Of a stretch of DNA of 12,752 bases, positions 1 to 7,908 are shown piece after piece. The DNA is from T1SED10-198M sp003554345 [NCBI: Candidatus Sumerlaeota bacterium] (GTDB lineage Bacteria > Sumerlaeota > T1SED10-198M), in NCBI GenBank assembly GCA_003554345.1, contig PWGE01000349.1:1-12752 (forward strand), in the 5' to 3' direction. Numbering within the stretch: the stretch's first letter is position 1; every line of letters starts with the position of its first letter. Below the pieces are notes generated by a model. The model was not told the DNA's origin and did not search any database. It worked only from the letters and a program-made list of their open reading frames with translations. A program made the position numbers and the translations under genes.

Positions 1-226
1 CGATGATTTTCTCATCCTTAATCTCCACCTCTCTCGCTATAAGCATATTTTTCTGTAAATGCTGCAGGAAAAAGCGGGTTTCCATCTGCTCAAAACCCGT
101 CCTGGTATGCACTGGCTGCCTGCGGGTAAAAACCATACTTGCCTGCATCATAGTGGGAACAAGAATTACAATCAGGGCAATCGTGATGAGCATTTCAATG
201 AGGGTGAACCCTTTCCCTGTCACCAT
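1..226 (-). CDS. Prepilin-like protein with type IV N-terminal methylation motif (partial, C-terminus beyond window)
   Basis: This frame starts at base 226 on the minus strand and runs off the window after 75 codons. Residues 1-12 (MVTGKGFTLIEM) are a class III signal peptide of the type IV pilin and pseudopilin family: a short basic leader, a prepilin peptidase site at G6|F7 and glutamate at mature position +5 (E11). A hydrophobic helix follows at about residues 12-25, then a polar helix. By family knowledge it would be cleaved and methylated by the prepilin peptidase and added to a pilus or pseudopilus anchored in the inner membrane. A GGGGGAG lies 8 nt upstream, inside the end of the preceding gene. 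The ATG overlaps that gene's TGA (ATGGTGA), which suggests translational coupling. The globular domain is missing, so pilin and minor pseudopilin classes (for example GspJ-like) cannot be told apart. Confidence 0.85.
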   Translation of the reverse strand, partial: MVTGKGFTLIEMLITIALIVILVPTMMQASMVFTRRQPVHTRTGFEQMETRFFLQHLQKNMLIAREVEIKDEKII

Positions 227-603
227 GTTGCTTTCTCCCCCGGTATAAAACCCGCAAGCTGATATTCTTCAGTAAACCTGTCAGCCTGCCATACCAGTGT
301 GATCAAAATATGCTGATAACCTTCGAGATGAGGATGCTCGTGGTATTGGATATTCCCTTTAAGATAGTCCTTATCCGGAAAATTGAAGTCTCCCTCTTCA
401 GGAAGTGGCTCATCATTTTCTATCTTCAAGAGAGTTTCTTGCATTTTCTGGTGAGTAAGAAGGGTGAGCTGAGTTATAGCCTCATTTCTTGAACGCTGGA
501 GAGTCACCTGTCGCATAATGCCCATTGCAGAAATTCCCACAAGAGAAAGGATGGAGGCGCTTACTAATAATTCGATGAGGGTTACTCCTGTTTTTCTTTT
601 CAT
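220..603 (-). CDS. Minor prepilin / pseudopilin-like protein
   Basis: A 127-aa protein with a complete prepilin N-terminus. The basic leader MKRKTG ends at a predicted peptidase site G6|V7. VTLIE follows, with glutamate at mature +5 (E11), and then a hydrophobic helix to about residue 29. The C-terminal half is short and polar, with a beta-like stretch near ILITLVWQ, which fits a small minor pseudopilin. GspI-like is possible but not shown. The start is ATG at 603, 10 nt after the stop of the upstream platform-protein gene. The GAGGA that could serve as ribosome binding site lies within the last codons of that gene. The 3' end overlaps the next prepilin gene by 7 nt. The context of platform proteins and prepilins indicates a type II secretion or type IV pilus-like machine. 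The family is clear, the exact role is not. Confidence 0.87.
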   Translation of the reverse strand: MKRKTGVTLIELLVSASILSLVGISAMGIMRQVTLQRSRNEAITQLTLLTHQKMQETLLKIENDEPLPEEGDFNFPDKDYLKGNIQYHEHPHLEGYQHILITLVWQADRFTEEYQLAGFIPGEKATW

Positions 604-613
604 TTTATTTTTC

Positions 614-1690
614 TCATATTCCTCGTATTGTAGTAGGGATACTGGTCAGCTCGAAAATAGCGGACAAATATGAAGTCACTCCCGCCTGCAGAGCAAATAG
701 CAATGCTAATCCAATGATAAAAAGTAATACTGGCTCTAACCATACACCCAGCTTTATGCGTATAAATTCCATCATTTCTTCATAATGACCGGCAATAGCG
801 TGCAGGTGCTCCGTCAGTTCTTCTGCGGAGGAAGATTCTTCAATAAAGACAATGGGAGAGGGTTCAAACAATTCAACCTGGCTCAGTATTTTCCCCAGAT
901 CAATCCCTTTTTCTGCGTCCGACATCATCTTTTTTCGGGTTTTTTCAGGAATAACATAATAACTGGTGGTATTGAATGCTGTCTGCAGAGCTTCTTTCAG
1001 GGGAATATGGAATCTGAGCTGGATTTTCAAACGGGTAAAGAAAAGGCGCATATATTCCATGTAAATCATTTTTCTGATAACCGGCAGGGATTTCCAGAGC
1101 CAGCCCGGACGAATATGAGTAAGGAATCGACTGGTCTTCAGGGAAAACAGGAGAAAAAAGAGAAAGAGGGCTAGAGCTATTAACAGGGGCAGGATTGTTG
1201 ATGGTGTGAAAATGGGAAATGCCGGTTCAACATTATAGAAAATTCGCTGAGGCATGGCAGTTAACATTCCCTCAAGCCAATACCCGGTCTCAAAGAATAA
1301 TATACTGGCGATAAAGAACATAATCACACAGATAAGGACAATGAGGGGGTATAGTGTTCCCTGCAACAAAGTATGATAAAAGCGCCGGGCCTTCTTCCAT
1401 GAGCGCACTATCTCTTCAAGAGCTTCCACCATTTGACCCTTTTTATCTGCACTCTGTAGAATCTTACCAATGTACTGTTCTTCCGTGCCGGGCAGTGAGC
1501 ATAAAAACTCCCCGAGGGACACTCCTTTTTCCAGCTCATGAACAGCCTTCATAACAAAACTACGAGTCGAACCTTTCAGAAGGTTCGCTCTCTTTTTGAG
1601 ACCCTGGGGCGGTGATTCAGAACGCCTGGCAATTTGCAGGCAAAGCTCCAGGAAAATTTCAAGATCTTGAGGTTGGTATGTTTTCTTCAT
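614..1690 (-). CDS. GspF/PilC-like inner-membrane platform protein
   Basis: A 358-aa protein with the layout of a GspF/PilC platform protein. A soluble helical domain (about residues 5-105) is followed by a membrane segment at about 112-133, which includes the LYPLIVL stretch resembling this family's first membrane helix. A second membrane segment lies at about 165-184, then a second helical cytosolic domain and a C-terminal membrane segment at about 315-338. In the known systems this protein sits in the inner membrane beneath the pseudopilus and couples it to the assembly ATPase. The length is slightly under the usual 400 aa or so. The first-domain sequence ADKKG (81-85) replaces the more usual GExxG, so it is a divergent member. 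The start is ATG at 1690, 4 nt after the upstream stop, with AGGA overlapping that stop region. It forms one operon with the larger GspF-like gene upstream and the prepilins downstream. Confidence 0.82.
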   Translation of the reverse strand: MKKTYQPQDLEIFLELCLQIARRSESPPQGLKKRANLLKGSTRSFVMKAVHELEKGVSLGEFLCSLPGTEEQYIGKILQSADKKGQMVEALEEIVRSWKKARRFYHTLLQGTLYPLIVLICVIMFFIASILFFETGYWLEGMLTAMPQRIFYNVEPAFPIFTPSTILPLLIALALFLFFLLFSLKTSRFLTHIRPGWLWKSLPVIRKMIYMEYMRLFFTRLKIQLRFHIPLKEALQTAFNTTSYYVIPEKTRKKMMSDAEKGIDLGKILSQVELFEPSPIVFIEESSSAEELTEHLHAIAGHYEEMMEFIRIKLGVWLEPVLLFIIGLALLFALQAGVTSYLSAIFELTSIPTTIRGI

Positions 1691-1694
1691 TTTT

Positions 1695-3164
1695 CTATCC
1701 TGTATTAATTGATGCTGTATATACTAGTGCCGACATTATGCAGATAAGGGGAACAGCCATTTGTAATATGCAAACAATATTAAAAGCATGGAGCAAATAA
1801 AGAACCAACGGTGGGACCACGCGCTCTGAATATGCCGGCACATTTACTTCTTCATCTTTATTTCCCTGCAGTACTTCCTGGACAGTATGCCGATCCGGAA
1901 CATACCAGAGAGGATGCTGAATAATTTCTTCTACAGGGATACCATTGGTTGCCATGTCTTCCCATTTCAAAGAGGCTTGCTGTAAAATAATACTGGCACT
2001 GTGTTTGCCACCTATATGAAATAGTTCCGGCAGACTGTAATCCATTTCTCTGAGACGGCTCAGTAATAAAAGCATTCTTCTGGTAAGGTCTTTTTTCCAG
2101 GAACGGGGGAGCATCTTGCACAAAAAGGGAGTACGAACCAAAAGAGCCGCCATCTGGGTCAAAATAAAAGACATAAGAGGAAGAAAAATCAAAAAGCAGA
2201 TAACTGCCAGAAGAGCATAGACAAGCAGAGGCAAGGCACCTTCCACCTGCCGAACAAAAGCAAATATCAGTCCCAGCGGGGCTATCAACAAAGAGACCAG
2301 CATATAAAACTTTTTCCGGATCCTGGTTCTGTTGACCCGGTAGTATAAATAGCCGCGTAAACACTTGCCAATAATGAACAATACAATCGCCATGGTCATA
2401 AGCACCTGGACACTCTCAAAAAACACCTGCTGCTGGGTCAGTATAGCCTGCAGAGTAATTTCTCCCAGGAAAGGGATAATGACAACCGGCGTAACCATAC
2501 CTTTATCAAAGTATGCTTCCAGTACGTTGTCAAAATCAGGTTGAACAAAAGAATAGTAGAACACAGTCGCGACCAAAAACACCAGAAGCGTTAAAATAAA
2601 AAGATAATTGCGATAAATTACTTCCCGTTTATTAAGATGATTGATTTTAAATTTCAGGTAGTCCTTAATAGTATCCACTGCTTCGGGAAGCCTGCCGGTT
2701 TCCTCACCCCAGGAAACCATTGATAAAACAAAGGGGGGAAATAAAGTGGAACCGGAATGTTTTATAGCTTCAGACAGCTGCATCCCCCTGGAAAGGTTGG
2801 CAGAAAGGGTGTTGAAGTGATGATGAAAACGATCAAATAAAAAATAAGCAACCAGCAAAATAATAAGCGGAATGAAAATAACCAGCTCGATTTCCTGGTG
2901 TAATAGGAGCAAGAACCCATAAAACAGGAACACCAGCAGGAGAAACGGGCCGGCGTGAAATACAGGAAGCCTGGCGGGAAACACAGCGGCATCGGCAAGA
3001 TTCTTTTTCTGCTTCATGACCAGTGATACATGGGAAAAATAAAAGTACAGCTGGGTATAACGACTGAACGACCACTGGAAAGAAGTGAAGAACCTTTTGA
3101 AAAAGGATTTCAACTGTTGCCGGCTTCGTTCAGGCAAAATAATCTTTTTCAATAGTCTTTTCAT
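1695..3164 (-). CDS. Large divergent GspF-like membrane protein, first gene of the pilus-like operon
   Basis: A 489-aa polytopic membrane protein. The N-terminus is basic and cytosolic. Hydrophobic segments lie at about residues 72-89, 92-110, 186-206, 250-268, 286-303 and 309-335, with another near the C-terminus. Between segments 2 and 3 there is a GspF-type helical domain with the family signature GEETGRLPEAV (153-163). A second soluble region at about 345-440 may be the paired half-domain. Canonical GspF proteins have about 400 aa and three membrane helices, so this one is enlarged with extra helices at the N-terminus and in the centre. It is read from ATG 3164 with AAGGA 8-9 nt upstream, and is the first gene after the divergent intergenic region. 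Its role is inferred from the GspF signature and from the adjacent second platform protein and prepilins: an inner-membrane platform of a secretion or pilus machine. Confidence 0.75.
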   Translation of the reverse strand: MKRLLKKIILPERSRQQLKSFFKRFFTSFQWSFSRYTQLYFYFSHVSLVMKQKKNLADAAVFPARLPVFHAGPFLLLVFLFYGFLLLLHQEIELVIFIPLIILLVAYFLFDRFHHHFNTLSANLSRGMQLSEAIKHSGSTLFPPFVLSMVSWGEETGRLPEAVDTIKDYLKFKINHLNKREVIYRNYLFILTLLVFLVATVFYYSFVQPDFDNVLEAYFDKGMVTPVVIIPFLGEITLQAILTQQQVFFESVQVLMTMAIVLFIIGKCLRGYLYYRVNRTRIRKKFYMLVSLLIAPLGLIFAFVRQVEGALPLLVYALLAVICFLIFLPLMSFILTQMAALLVRTPFLCKMLPRSWKKDLTRRMLLLLSRLREMDYSLPELFHIGGKHSASIILQQASLKWEDMATNGIPVEEIIQHPLWYVPDRHTVQEVLQGNKDEEVNVPAYSERVVPPLVLYLLHAFNIVCILQMAVPLICIMSALVYTASINTG

Positions 3165-3410
3165 CTTCGGCTTCCTTTATCTTCTTCACTTATATAGTGA
3201 CAGGAAAACGAAAAAAGTTGGGAGAAGTGTATGTCGGTTTTATCACGCTGTGAAAAATTCCATTTTAATTAAGCATTACTGTGAAATTTATAAAGAACAA
3301 ACTCGTTTGGTAATATTGTACAAGTAAAAATAACTTGCATTTCTACAAAAAAAGCATAAATATATTCAATAATAATTTATTAGAACAATACTTGAGGGGT
3401 AAAAGCTTTT
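3165..3410. promoter_or_regulatory. Divergent intergenic region between the pilus-like operon and the CRISPR-cas operon
   Basis: This 246-base stretch separates two divergently read operons and is clearly more AT-rich than the genes, especially from about 3240 to 3400. I find no convincing gene in it. It must hold the 5' ends of both transcripts. On the minus strand, a TATATAAG-like element about 30 nt before the 489-aa gene could be a -10 box, but I see no good -35 partner. The plus-strand candidates are listed separately. Confidence 0.6.
3335..3363 (+). promoter_or_regulatory. Candidate sigma-70-like promoter of the cas operon
   Basis: TTGCAT (3335-3340) and AAATAT (3358-3363) are separated by exactly 17 bases and lie about 48 bases before the cas3 start. 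The match to TTGACA and TATAAT is only partial. The surrounding DNA is so AT-rich that other pairs, such as TTGGTA at 3308, are possible. A perfect inverted repeat, TAATAA-T-TTATTA (3370-3382), sits just downstream and could be an operator, or chance in AT-rich DNA. Confidence 0.3.
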
Positions 3411-5759
3411 ATGGAAAAGAATTTTAAGCGGTTTTTTAAAGAGCTTACCGGATTCACGCCCTTCCCTTTTCAGGAAGACTTTGCTGTTAAGCCCCATTTG
3501 CCTTGTGTTCTGGAGGCTCCTACTGGTTCAGGTAAAACTGCCACTGTGGTAGTTGGCTGGTTATGGAAAAGGTTTATGAAAGAAGAAGAGGTGCCCCGCC
3601 GTCTTGTGTACTGTCTTCCCATGAGAGTGCTGGTGGAACAGGCTTATCATTCTATTCTGCAATGGGTGGAGAAAAGTGGTCTGGATATCAACGTGCATAT
3701 CCTCATGGGGGGAGAAGATACACGGGAATGGGACAGCCAACCTGATAAACCCTCCATCCTGGTGGGCACCCAGGATATGCTTCTCTCCCGGGCGTTAAAT
3801 CGAGGGTACGGTCTGTCGCGTTTTCGCTTTCCCGTTCAGTTTGCTCTTATTAATGATGACTGCTTATGGGTGATGGATGAAATCCAGCTTATGGGCAACG
3901 GTCTGGGATGTTCTCTTCAGCTCCAGGGCTTGCGTGAAAAACTTCGCACCTACCATCCTACTCACACTATCTGGATGTCGGCAACTCTTCATCCGGAATG
4001 GATGGACACCCCCGATTATCGGATCGATATAGAACAACATCTGTTTCGCGTACAAGGAGGAAAAGAAGCGGTCCTGCAAAAACGTCTGGAAGCTTCTAAA
4101 ATACTGCACAAACTGGACGTACCTGAAAACCAGTTAACCTCCCATATCAAAGAAAATCATCAGGAAGGAACTCTGACTCTTGTTATCATGAATACGGTAA
4201 AAAAAGCCGTAAAGCTCTATCAACGACTGCGTAAAGACCTCTCAAAAGAGACTCATGCACCGAAAATTTTGTTACTTCACTCCCGATACCGCCCCCACGA
4301 ACGTCGCCAGTTACTGGATTCTCTCAACAGGCCACTTTCCCGTGATAGCGCCGGACTGATTCTCATTGCCACGCAGGTGGTAGAAGCCGGAATGGATATT
4401 TCTGCCTGCACCATGTACACAGAAGCCGCCCCATGGTCTTCACTTGTTCAGAGATGGGGACGCCTGAATCGCCAGGGAGAATTTACCTCTTCTACCTGTT
4501 GGTGGTTGCCTGTTAAAGCTAAAAACAATCCACCCTATTCTGAGTCTGAAACCAGCCATGCTCTTCAGCACCTGGAGAAAATTGACGATGTCTCCCCCAC
4601 TGCCATAAATAATTATCTCAATAACCTCTCTGGTTCACAGCGCAAGGCTCTTTATCCCCGGAACTATTCTTTTCTGGTACGCAAAAAGGATATGATGGAA
4701 CTGTTTGACACTTCCACCGATCTCAGTGGTCACGATATTAATGTCTCTCTCTTTATCCGTGATACCGATTTTCATGATGTTTTCGTATGCTGGCGCACAT
4801 TTGATAAAAAACCGCCGCCGGATGAGGGACAGCCAGCAAAGGAAGAACTCTGCCCGGTGCCGATAGATGAATTTCGCCGTTTTGTTTCCAGCAAAAAACT
4901 TCATCCTTTTACCTGGGATCACCTTATGGATGATTATATTTCTGTCTCCGCGTATAATATCAACCGTCCCGGCGCAATGTATATTCTTCCCGCCGAAGCG
5001 GGGGGTTATCAACCTGATACCGGTTGGCTTTCTTCCTCATCTAAACCTGTTACCCCCATTGAAACAACCGTCTCTTCCTCTTTTGACGCCATGGGTAAAG
5101 ATCATCTTTCCTCAGTATCACGGCGAATGACCATTGCTGAACATAATTCGCAGGTAGAAAAAAAAGTTTCTGAACTTCTCGAATATTTCACCCTACCGGA
5201 AGAGGAAAAAAAGCTTCTTCTGGAAGCGGCACGGTACCATGACTGGGGAAAAGCTCATCCTAAATTTCAGCAAAAATTACAACCCCCTTATTACCATGAG
5301 AGGAACGACTGGGCAAAAGCTGAACGAGTTCAACCTGTGAGACATGGAGAAGCCTTTCGTCATGAATTAGCCTCTTCTCTTGCTCTGCTTGAAAAGAAGC
5401 GCCCGGATCTGACAGTATACCTTACCGCCGCTCATCATGGTAAAATACGACTTTCCATACGTTCTTTACCTCATGAAAACACGAGCGACGGAAAGCGTAA
5501 AATAAGCCGCGGCGTAAGGGAAGGAGATAAACTACCTGCCGTGGAAGTCTACCCCGGTATTCAAGAGGATACAATCTCCCTTTCACTTCAACCCATGATG
5601 ATAGGAGAATCTTCTGAATATGGTGCCAGCTGGATTCAACGAATGATTGAACTTCGGAATAAATACGGACCTTTTCGCCTTGCCTTCCTGGAAGCACTTC
5701 TTCGTATTGCAGACTGGCAGGCTTCACGGGAATCCCGGCACACAAAGGAGATGAAATAA
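3411..5759 (+). CDS. cas3: Cas3 helicase-nuclease, type I-G (helicase first, HD domain at C-terminus)
   Basis: Cas3 is the effector helicase-nuclease recruited to the R-loop to unwind and degrade target DNA. The 782-aa protein has the helicase part first: Walker A APTGSGKT (36-43), motif II DEIQ (156-159), SAT motif MSATL (189-193), motif V ATQVVEAGMDI (320-330) and motif VI QRWGRLNRQG (347-356). A C-terminal HD nuclease follows, with H578, HD at 610-611 followed by WGK, H645, H651 and a HH pair at 675-676. These are the expected metal ligands. HD after the helicase, instead of before it, is characteristic of type I-G/I-U Cas3. The ATG at 3411 follows GAGGGG at a somewhat long 11 nt. The conserved-looking FTPFPFQ segment (15-21) close to the N-terminus supports this start. 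It is the first gene of the operon, and its stop overlaps the next start by one base. All motifs look intact. Confidence 0.96.
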   Translation: MEKNFKRFFKELTGFTPFPFQEDFAVKPHLPCVLEAPTGSGKTATVVVGWLWKRFMKEEEVPRRLVYCLPMRVLVEQAYHSILQWVEKSGLDINVHILMGGEDTREWDSQPDKPSILVGTQDMLLSRALNRGYGLSRFRFPVQFALINDDCLWVMDEIQLMGNGLGCSLQLQGLREKLRTYHPTHTIWMSATLHPEWMDTPDYRIDIEQHLFRVQGGKEAVLQKRLEASKILHKLDVPENQLTSHIKENHQEGTLTLVIMNTVKKAVKLYQRLRKDLSKETHAPKILLLHSRYRPHERRQLLDSLNRPLSRDSAGLILIATQVVEAGMDISACTMYTEAAPWSSLVQRWGRLNRQGEFTSSTCWWLPVKAKNNPPYSESETSHALQHLEKIDDVSPTAINNYLNNLSGSQRKALYPRNYSFLVRKKDMMELFDTSTDLSGHDINVSLFIRDTDFHDVFVCWRTFDKKPPPDEGQPAKEELCPVPIDEFRRFVSSKKLHPFTWDHLMDDYISVSAYNINRPGAMYILPAEAGGYQPDTGWLSSSSKPVTPIETTVSSSFDAMGKDHLSSVSRRMTIAEHNSQVEKKVSELLEYFTLPEEEKKLLLEAARYHDWGKAHPKFQQKLQPPYYHERNDWAKAERVQPVRHGEAFRHELASSLALLEKKRPDLTVYLTAAHHGKIRLSIRSLPHENTSDGKRKISRGVREGDKLPAVEVYPGIQEDTISLSLQPMMIGESSEYGASWIQRMIELRNKYGPFRLAFLEALLRIADWQASRESRHTKEMK

Positions 5760-7906
5760 TGAAGGAAATCACCTTAGAAGGCTGTTCAGCAGAAAACCTT
5801 ATGGGGTATTTAAAAGCCCTGGGGATATTTCGTATTGTAGCCGGGCAAAAAGAGCCCACTATCAAAGCTCGCTGGAAAGGACAACATTTTTGTCTGCTTT
5901 CAGAGGAGATGTCTTCTCCCGAGGAACTCAGAGAGTTTTTGCTCAATAAATATAAGCCATCTCCTATAGCTTCACCGTGGAACGGAGGGTCAGGGTTCTA
6001 TAAAAGTGATATATCCGCACGAAAAAACATTCAAACTCTTCTGGAAAGCTCCCGGGAACGATTGAGTAATTACCAGGCTGTTATTCGAAAGATTCACCGC
6101 ATACAGGAGGAGCTGGAAATTTCCGAGAAGAAGCCTGATGACAACCTGAAATCACTCCTTATCTCAACCCTGCGTGCCCGCATGCCGGATGATTTTATCA
6201 GGTGGATAGATAGTGCGATGGCATTACTCTCCACAAGGCAGGATTACCTGCCTTTACTTGGTAGCGGCGGAAACGATGGACGCATGGATTTTGCCAAAAG
6301 TTTTATTGATAACCTCCTGCTGGCAGATATACATGAAACCCCTGATGCTACCTCTCAGAAATGGCTGGCAGCCTCTCTTTTTGCCACTCCTGTCAACCGT
6401 TTAAAAAAAGGCCCTGTTGGTCAGTTTTATCCCGGTCGCCGTGGTGGCGCCAATGCCATATCTACCGGCTACGAAAGAGATTCGGTGGTCAACCCATGGG
6501 ATTACCTTTTTAACCTGGAAGGCACCTTGATGTTTTCCAGTGCTGTAACGAAAAAATATCTCAGTGAAGAAGGTTCTTCTTTTGCCTTCACCATTCGTCA
6601 TATACCGCTTGGTACCACTGAATCTGTAAGCGGTCAAGATGCGCAAAGCCGAGGAGAAATATGGTTGCCGGCGTGGCAGAGATGGGCTGGTATAGAAGAA
6701 GTAACACATCTTTTTCAGGAAGGCAGAGCCGAGGTTAAACAACATCTGGTAACTACCACCTCTGACTTTGCCAGGGCAGTTGCCGGTCTGCAGGTAGACA
6801 GGGGACTCGAGTCTTTTTACCGCTTTTCCTTCTTCGAGCGCCATGGTCAGAGTCACCTGGCAGTGTTGCAGGATCATTTCAAGGTACCCGACCGGGAAAT
6901 CAAACATCTTGACCTTTTTGATGAACTGGATATCTGGCTGAATAGATATCGTCGCTATCTTTCGGGCAATAAAACGGCTTCTGAACAGAAAAAAAGACTG
7001 TATCAAAAAATAGAAAATCTTCTCTATAACTACTGTAAAACCGAAAAGAACAGGTATCTCACGCAGTTATTAATTGAGCTGGGAGAAGCCGAGCAAAATT
7101 TAGCACGTTCTGCCTCAAAAAGAGATCCGAATAAAATATTTCCTTCTCCCTTATCTCTGAGTGCGGCATGGGCACCGGCTTGCTATGATGGTTCCGTGGA
7201 ATATCGGATTGCCCTTTCCATTGCATCACTGCTTCCCGCCCAAAATCAAAAGCCCATCCGCTGTTATTTTGAAAACGTCAGTGAAAATGGCAGGTCCTGG
7301 CTTACTGAAGAAAAAAATACTATTACACACTCTTCTAATCTATACGTTAATCTCAATGAAATACTCCGCCGTCGCTTACTGGAATCGGAAAAATCTCACG
7401 ATGGCGGATACGCTATCGGTCAAAAAGGGGGATATCCCCTCTCTCATGTTGATTTTCAACAGTTTTTAGAAGGCAATTTTCACAAAGAAAAAACCCTCCA
7501 GTTTCTCTACGGTTTAATGCTCATTAACTGGACTTCTTTTCCCTTTATCACTTCAAAAGATCCATCGGATATTCCCTTCCTTCTTTCATCGGAAATAGCC
7601 GCTCTTAAACTTCTTTTTCTGACCGACGATACACGGCTGGTTATTCCGGATACAGAAAAACATGTGCCTATTGAAACTTCTGTTCCTTCCCTTCTACTGG
7701 CTCACAACTATCGTCGCGCTCTTGACCTGTGTCGGCGGCGCCTTTCTTATAGCGGTTATCCCTTTCCTTCTTTAGAGAAGGATTTTACACCTGCTTATAG
7801 AGCGCAAAATATGACCTCTTCCTTATTACTGCCGCTGAAAAGGACAACAGTTGACCTGTTTTGCAAGAAACTTCACATCAAAAAACAACAATATCAGGAG
7901 GCTTAA
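5759..7906 (+). CDS. csx17: Csx17 (Cas8g/Cas8u2), large subunit of the type I-G effector
   Basis: A 715-aa protein recognised as Csx17, the type I-G large subunit. By family knowledge it holds the place of Cas8, contacts the target DNA and links the complex to Cas3. Family features visible here are the N-terminus LEGCSAENLMGYLKALGIFR (6-25), PWNGGSGF (73-80), a glycine-rich GSGGNDGRMDF block (168-178) and, further on, GGANAISTGYE followed by NPWDYLFNLEG. No nuclease or membrane motif is evident. The ATG overlaps the cas3 stop by one base (TAATG), and a GGAG lies 8 nt upstream, so the two genes are probably translationally coupled. It ends 2 nt before the cas7 start. I see no internal in-frame ATG with a Shine-Dalgarno near the 3' end that would clearly yield a separate Cas11 small subunit. 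The length is within the usual range. Confidence 0.93.
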   Translation: MKEITLEGCSAENLMGYLKALGIFRIVAGQKEPTIKARWKGQHFCLLSEEMSSPEELREFLLNKYKPSPIASPWNGGSGFYKSDISARKNIQTLLESSRERLSNYQAVIRKIHRIQEELEISEKKPDDNLKSLLISTLRARMPDDFIRWIDSAMALLSTRQDYLPLLGSGGNDGRMDFAKSFIDNLLLADIHETPDATSQKWLAASLFATPVNRLKKGPVGQFYPGRRGGANAISTGYERDSVVNPWDYLFNLEGTLMFSSAVTKKYLSEEGSSFAFTIRHIPLGTTESVSGQDAQSRGEIWLPAWQRWAGIEEVTHLFQEGRAEVKQHLVTTTSDFARAVAGLQVDRGLESFYRFSFFERHGQSHLAVLQDHFKVPDREIKHLDLFDELDIWLNRYRRYLSGNKTASEQKKRLYQKIENLLYNYCKTEKNRYLTQLLIELGEAEQNLARSASKRDPNKIFPSPLSLSAAWAPACYDGSVEYRIALSIASLLPAQNQKPIRCYFENVSENGRSWLTEEKNTITHSSNLYVNLNEILRRRLLESEKSHDGGYAIGQKGGYPLSHVDFQQFLEGNFHKEKTLQFLYGLMLINWTSFPFITSKDPSDIPFLLSSEIAALKLLFLTDDTRLVIPDTEKHVPIETSVPSLLLAHNYRRALDLCRRRLSYSGYPFPSLEKDFTPAYRAQNMTSSLLLPLKRTTVDLFCKKLHIKKQQYQEA

Positions 7907-7908
7907 AA

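Noticed and set aside
1858-2364. 168-codon open frame on the minus strand
   Set aside because: It lies wholly inside the 489-aa GspF-like gene in another frame on the same strand. It has no family features, and the GspF-like frame has the membrane pattern and signature motif.
5422-5946. 174-codon minus-strand open frame across the cas3/csx17 junction
   Set aside because: It is antisense to the HD region of Cas3 and the start of Csx17. Both sense proteins show conserved motifs, so this is a shadow frame.
6401-7006. 201-codon open frame opposite csx17
   Set aside because: It is antisense to a clearly recognised Csx17 coding region, with no recognisable domain and no operon context.
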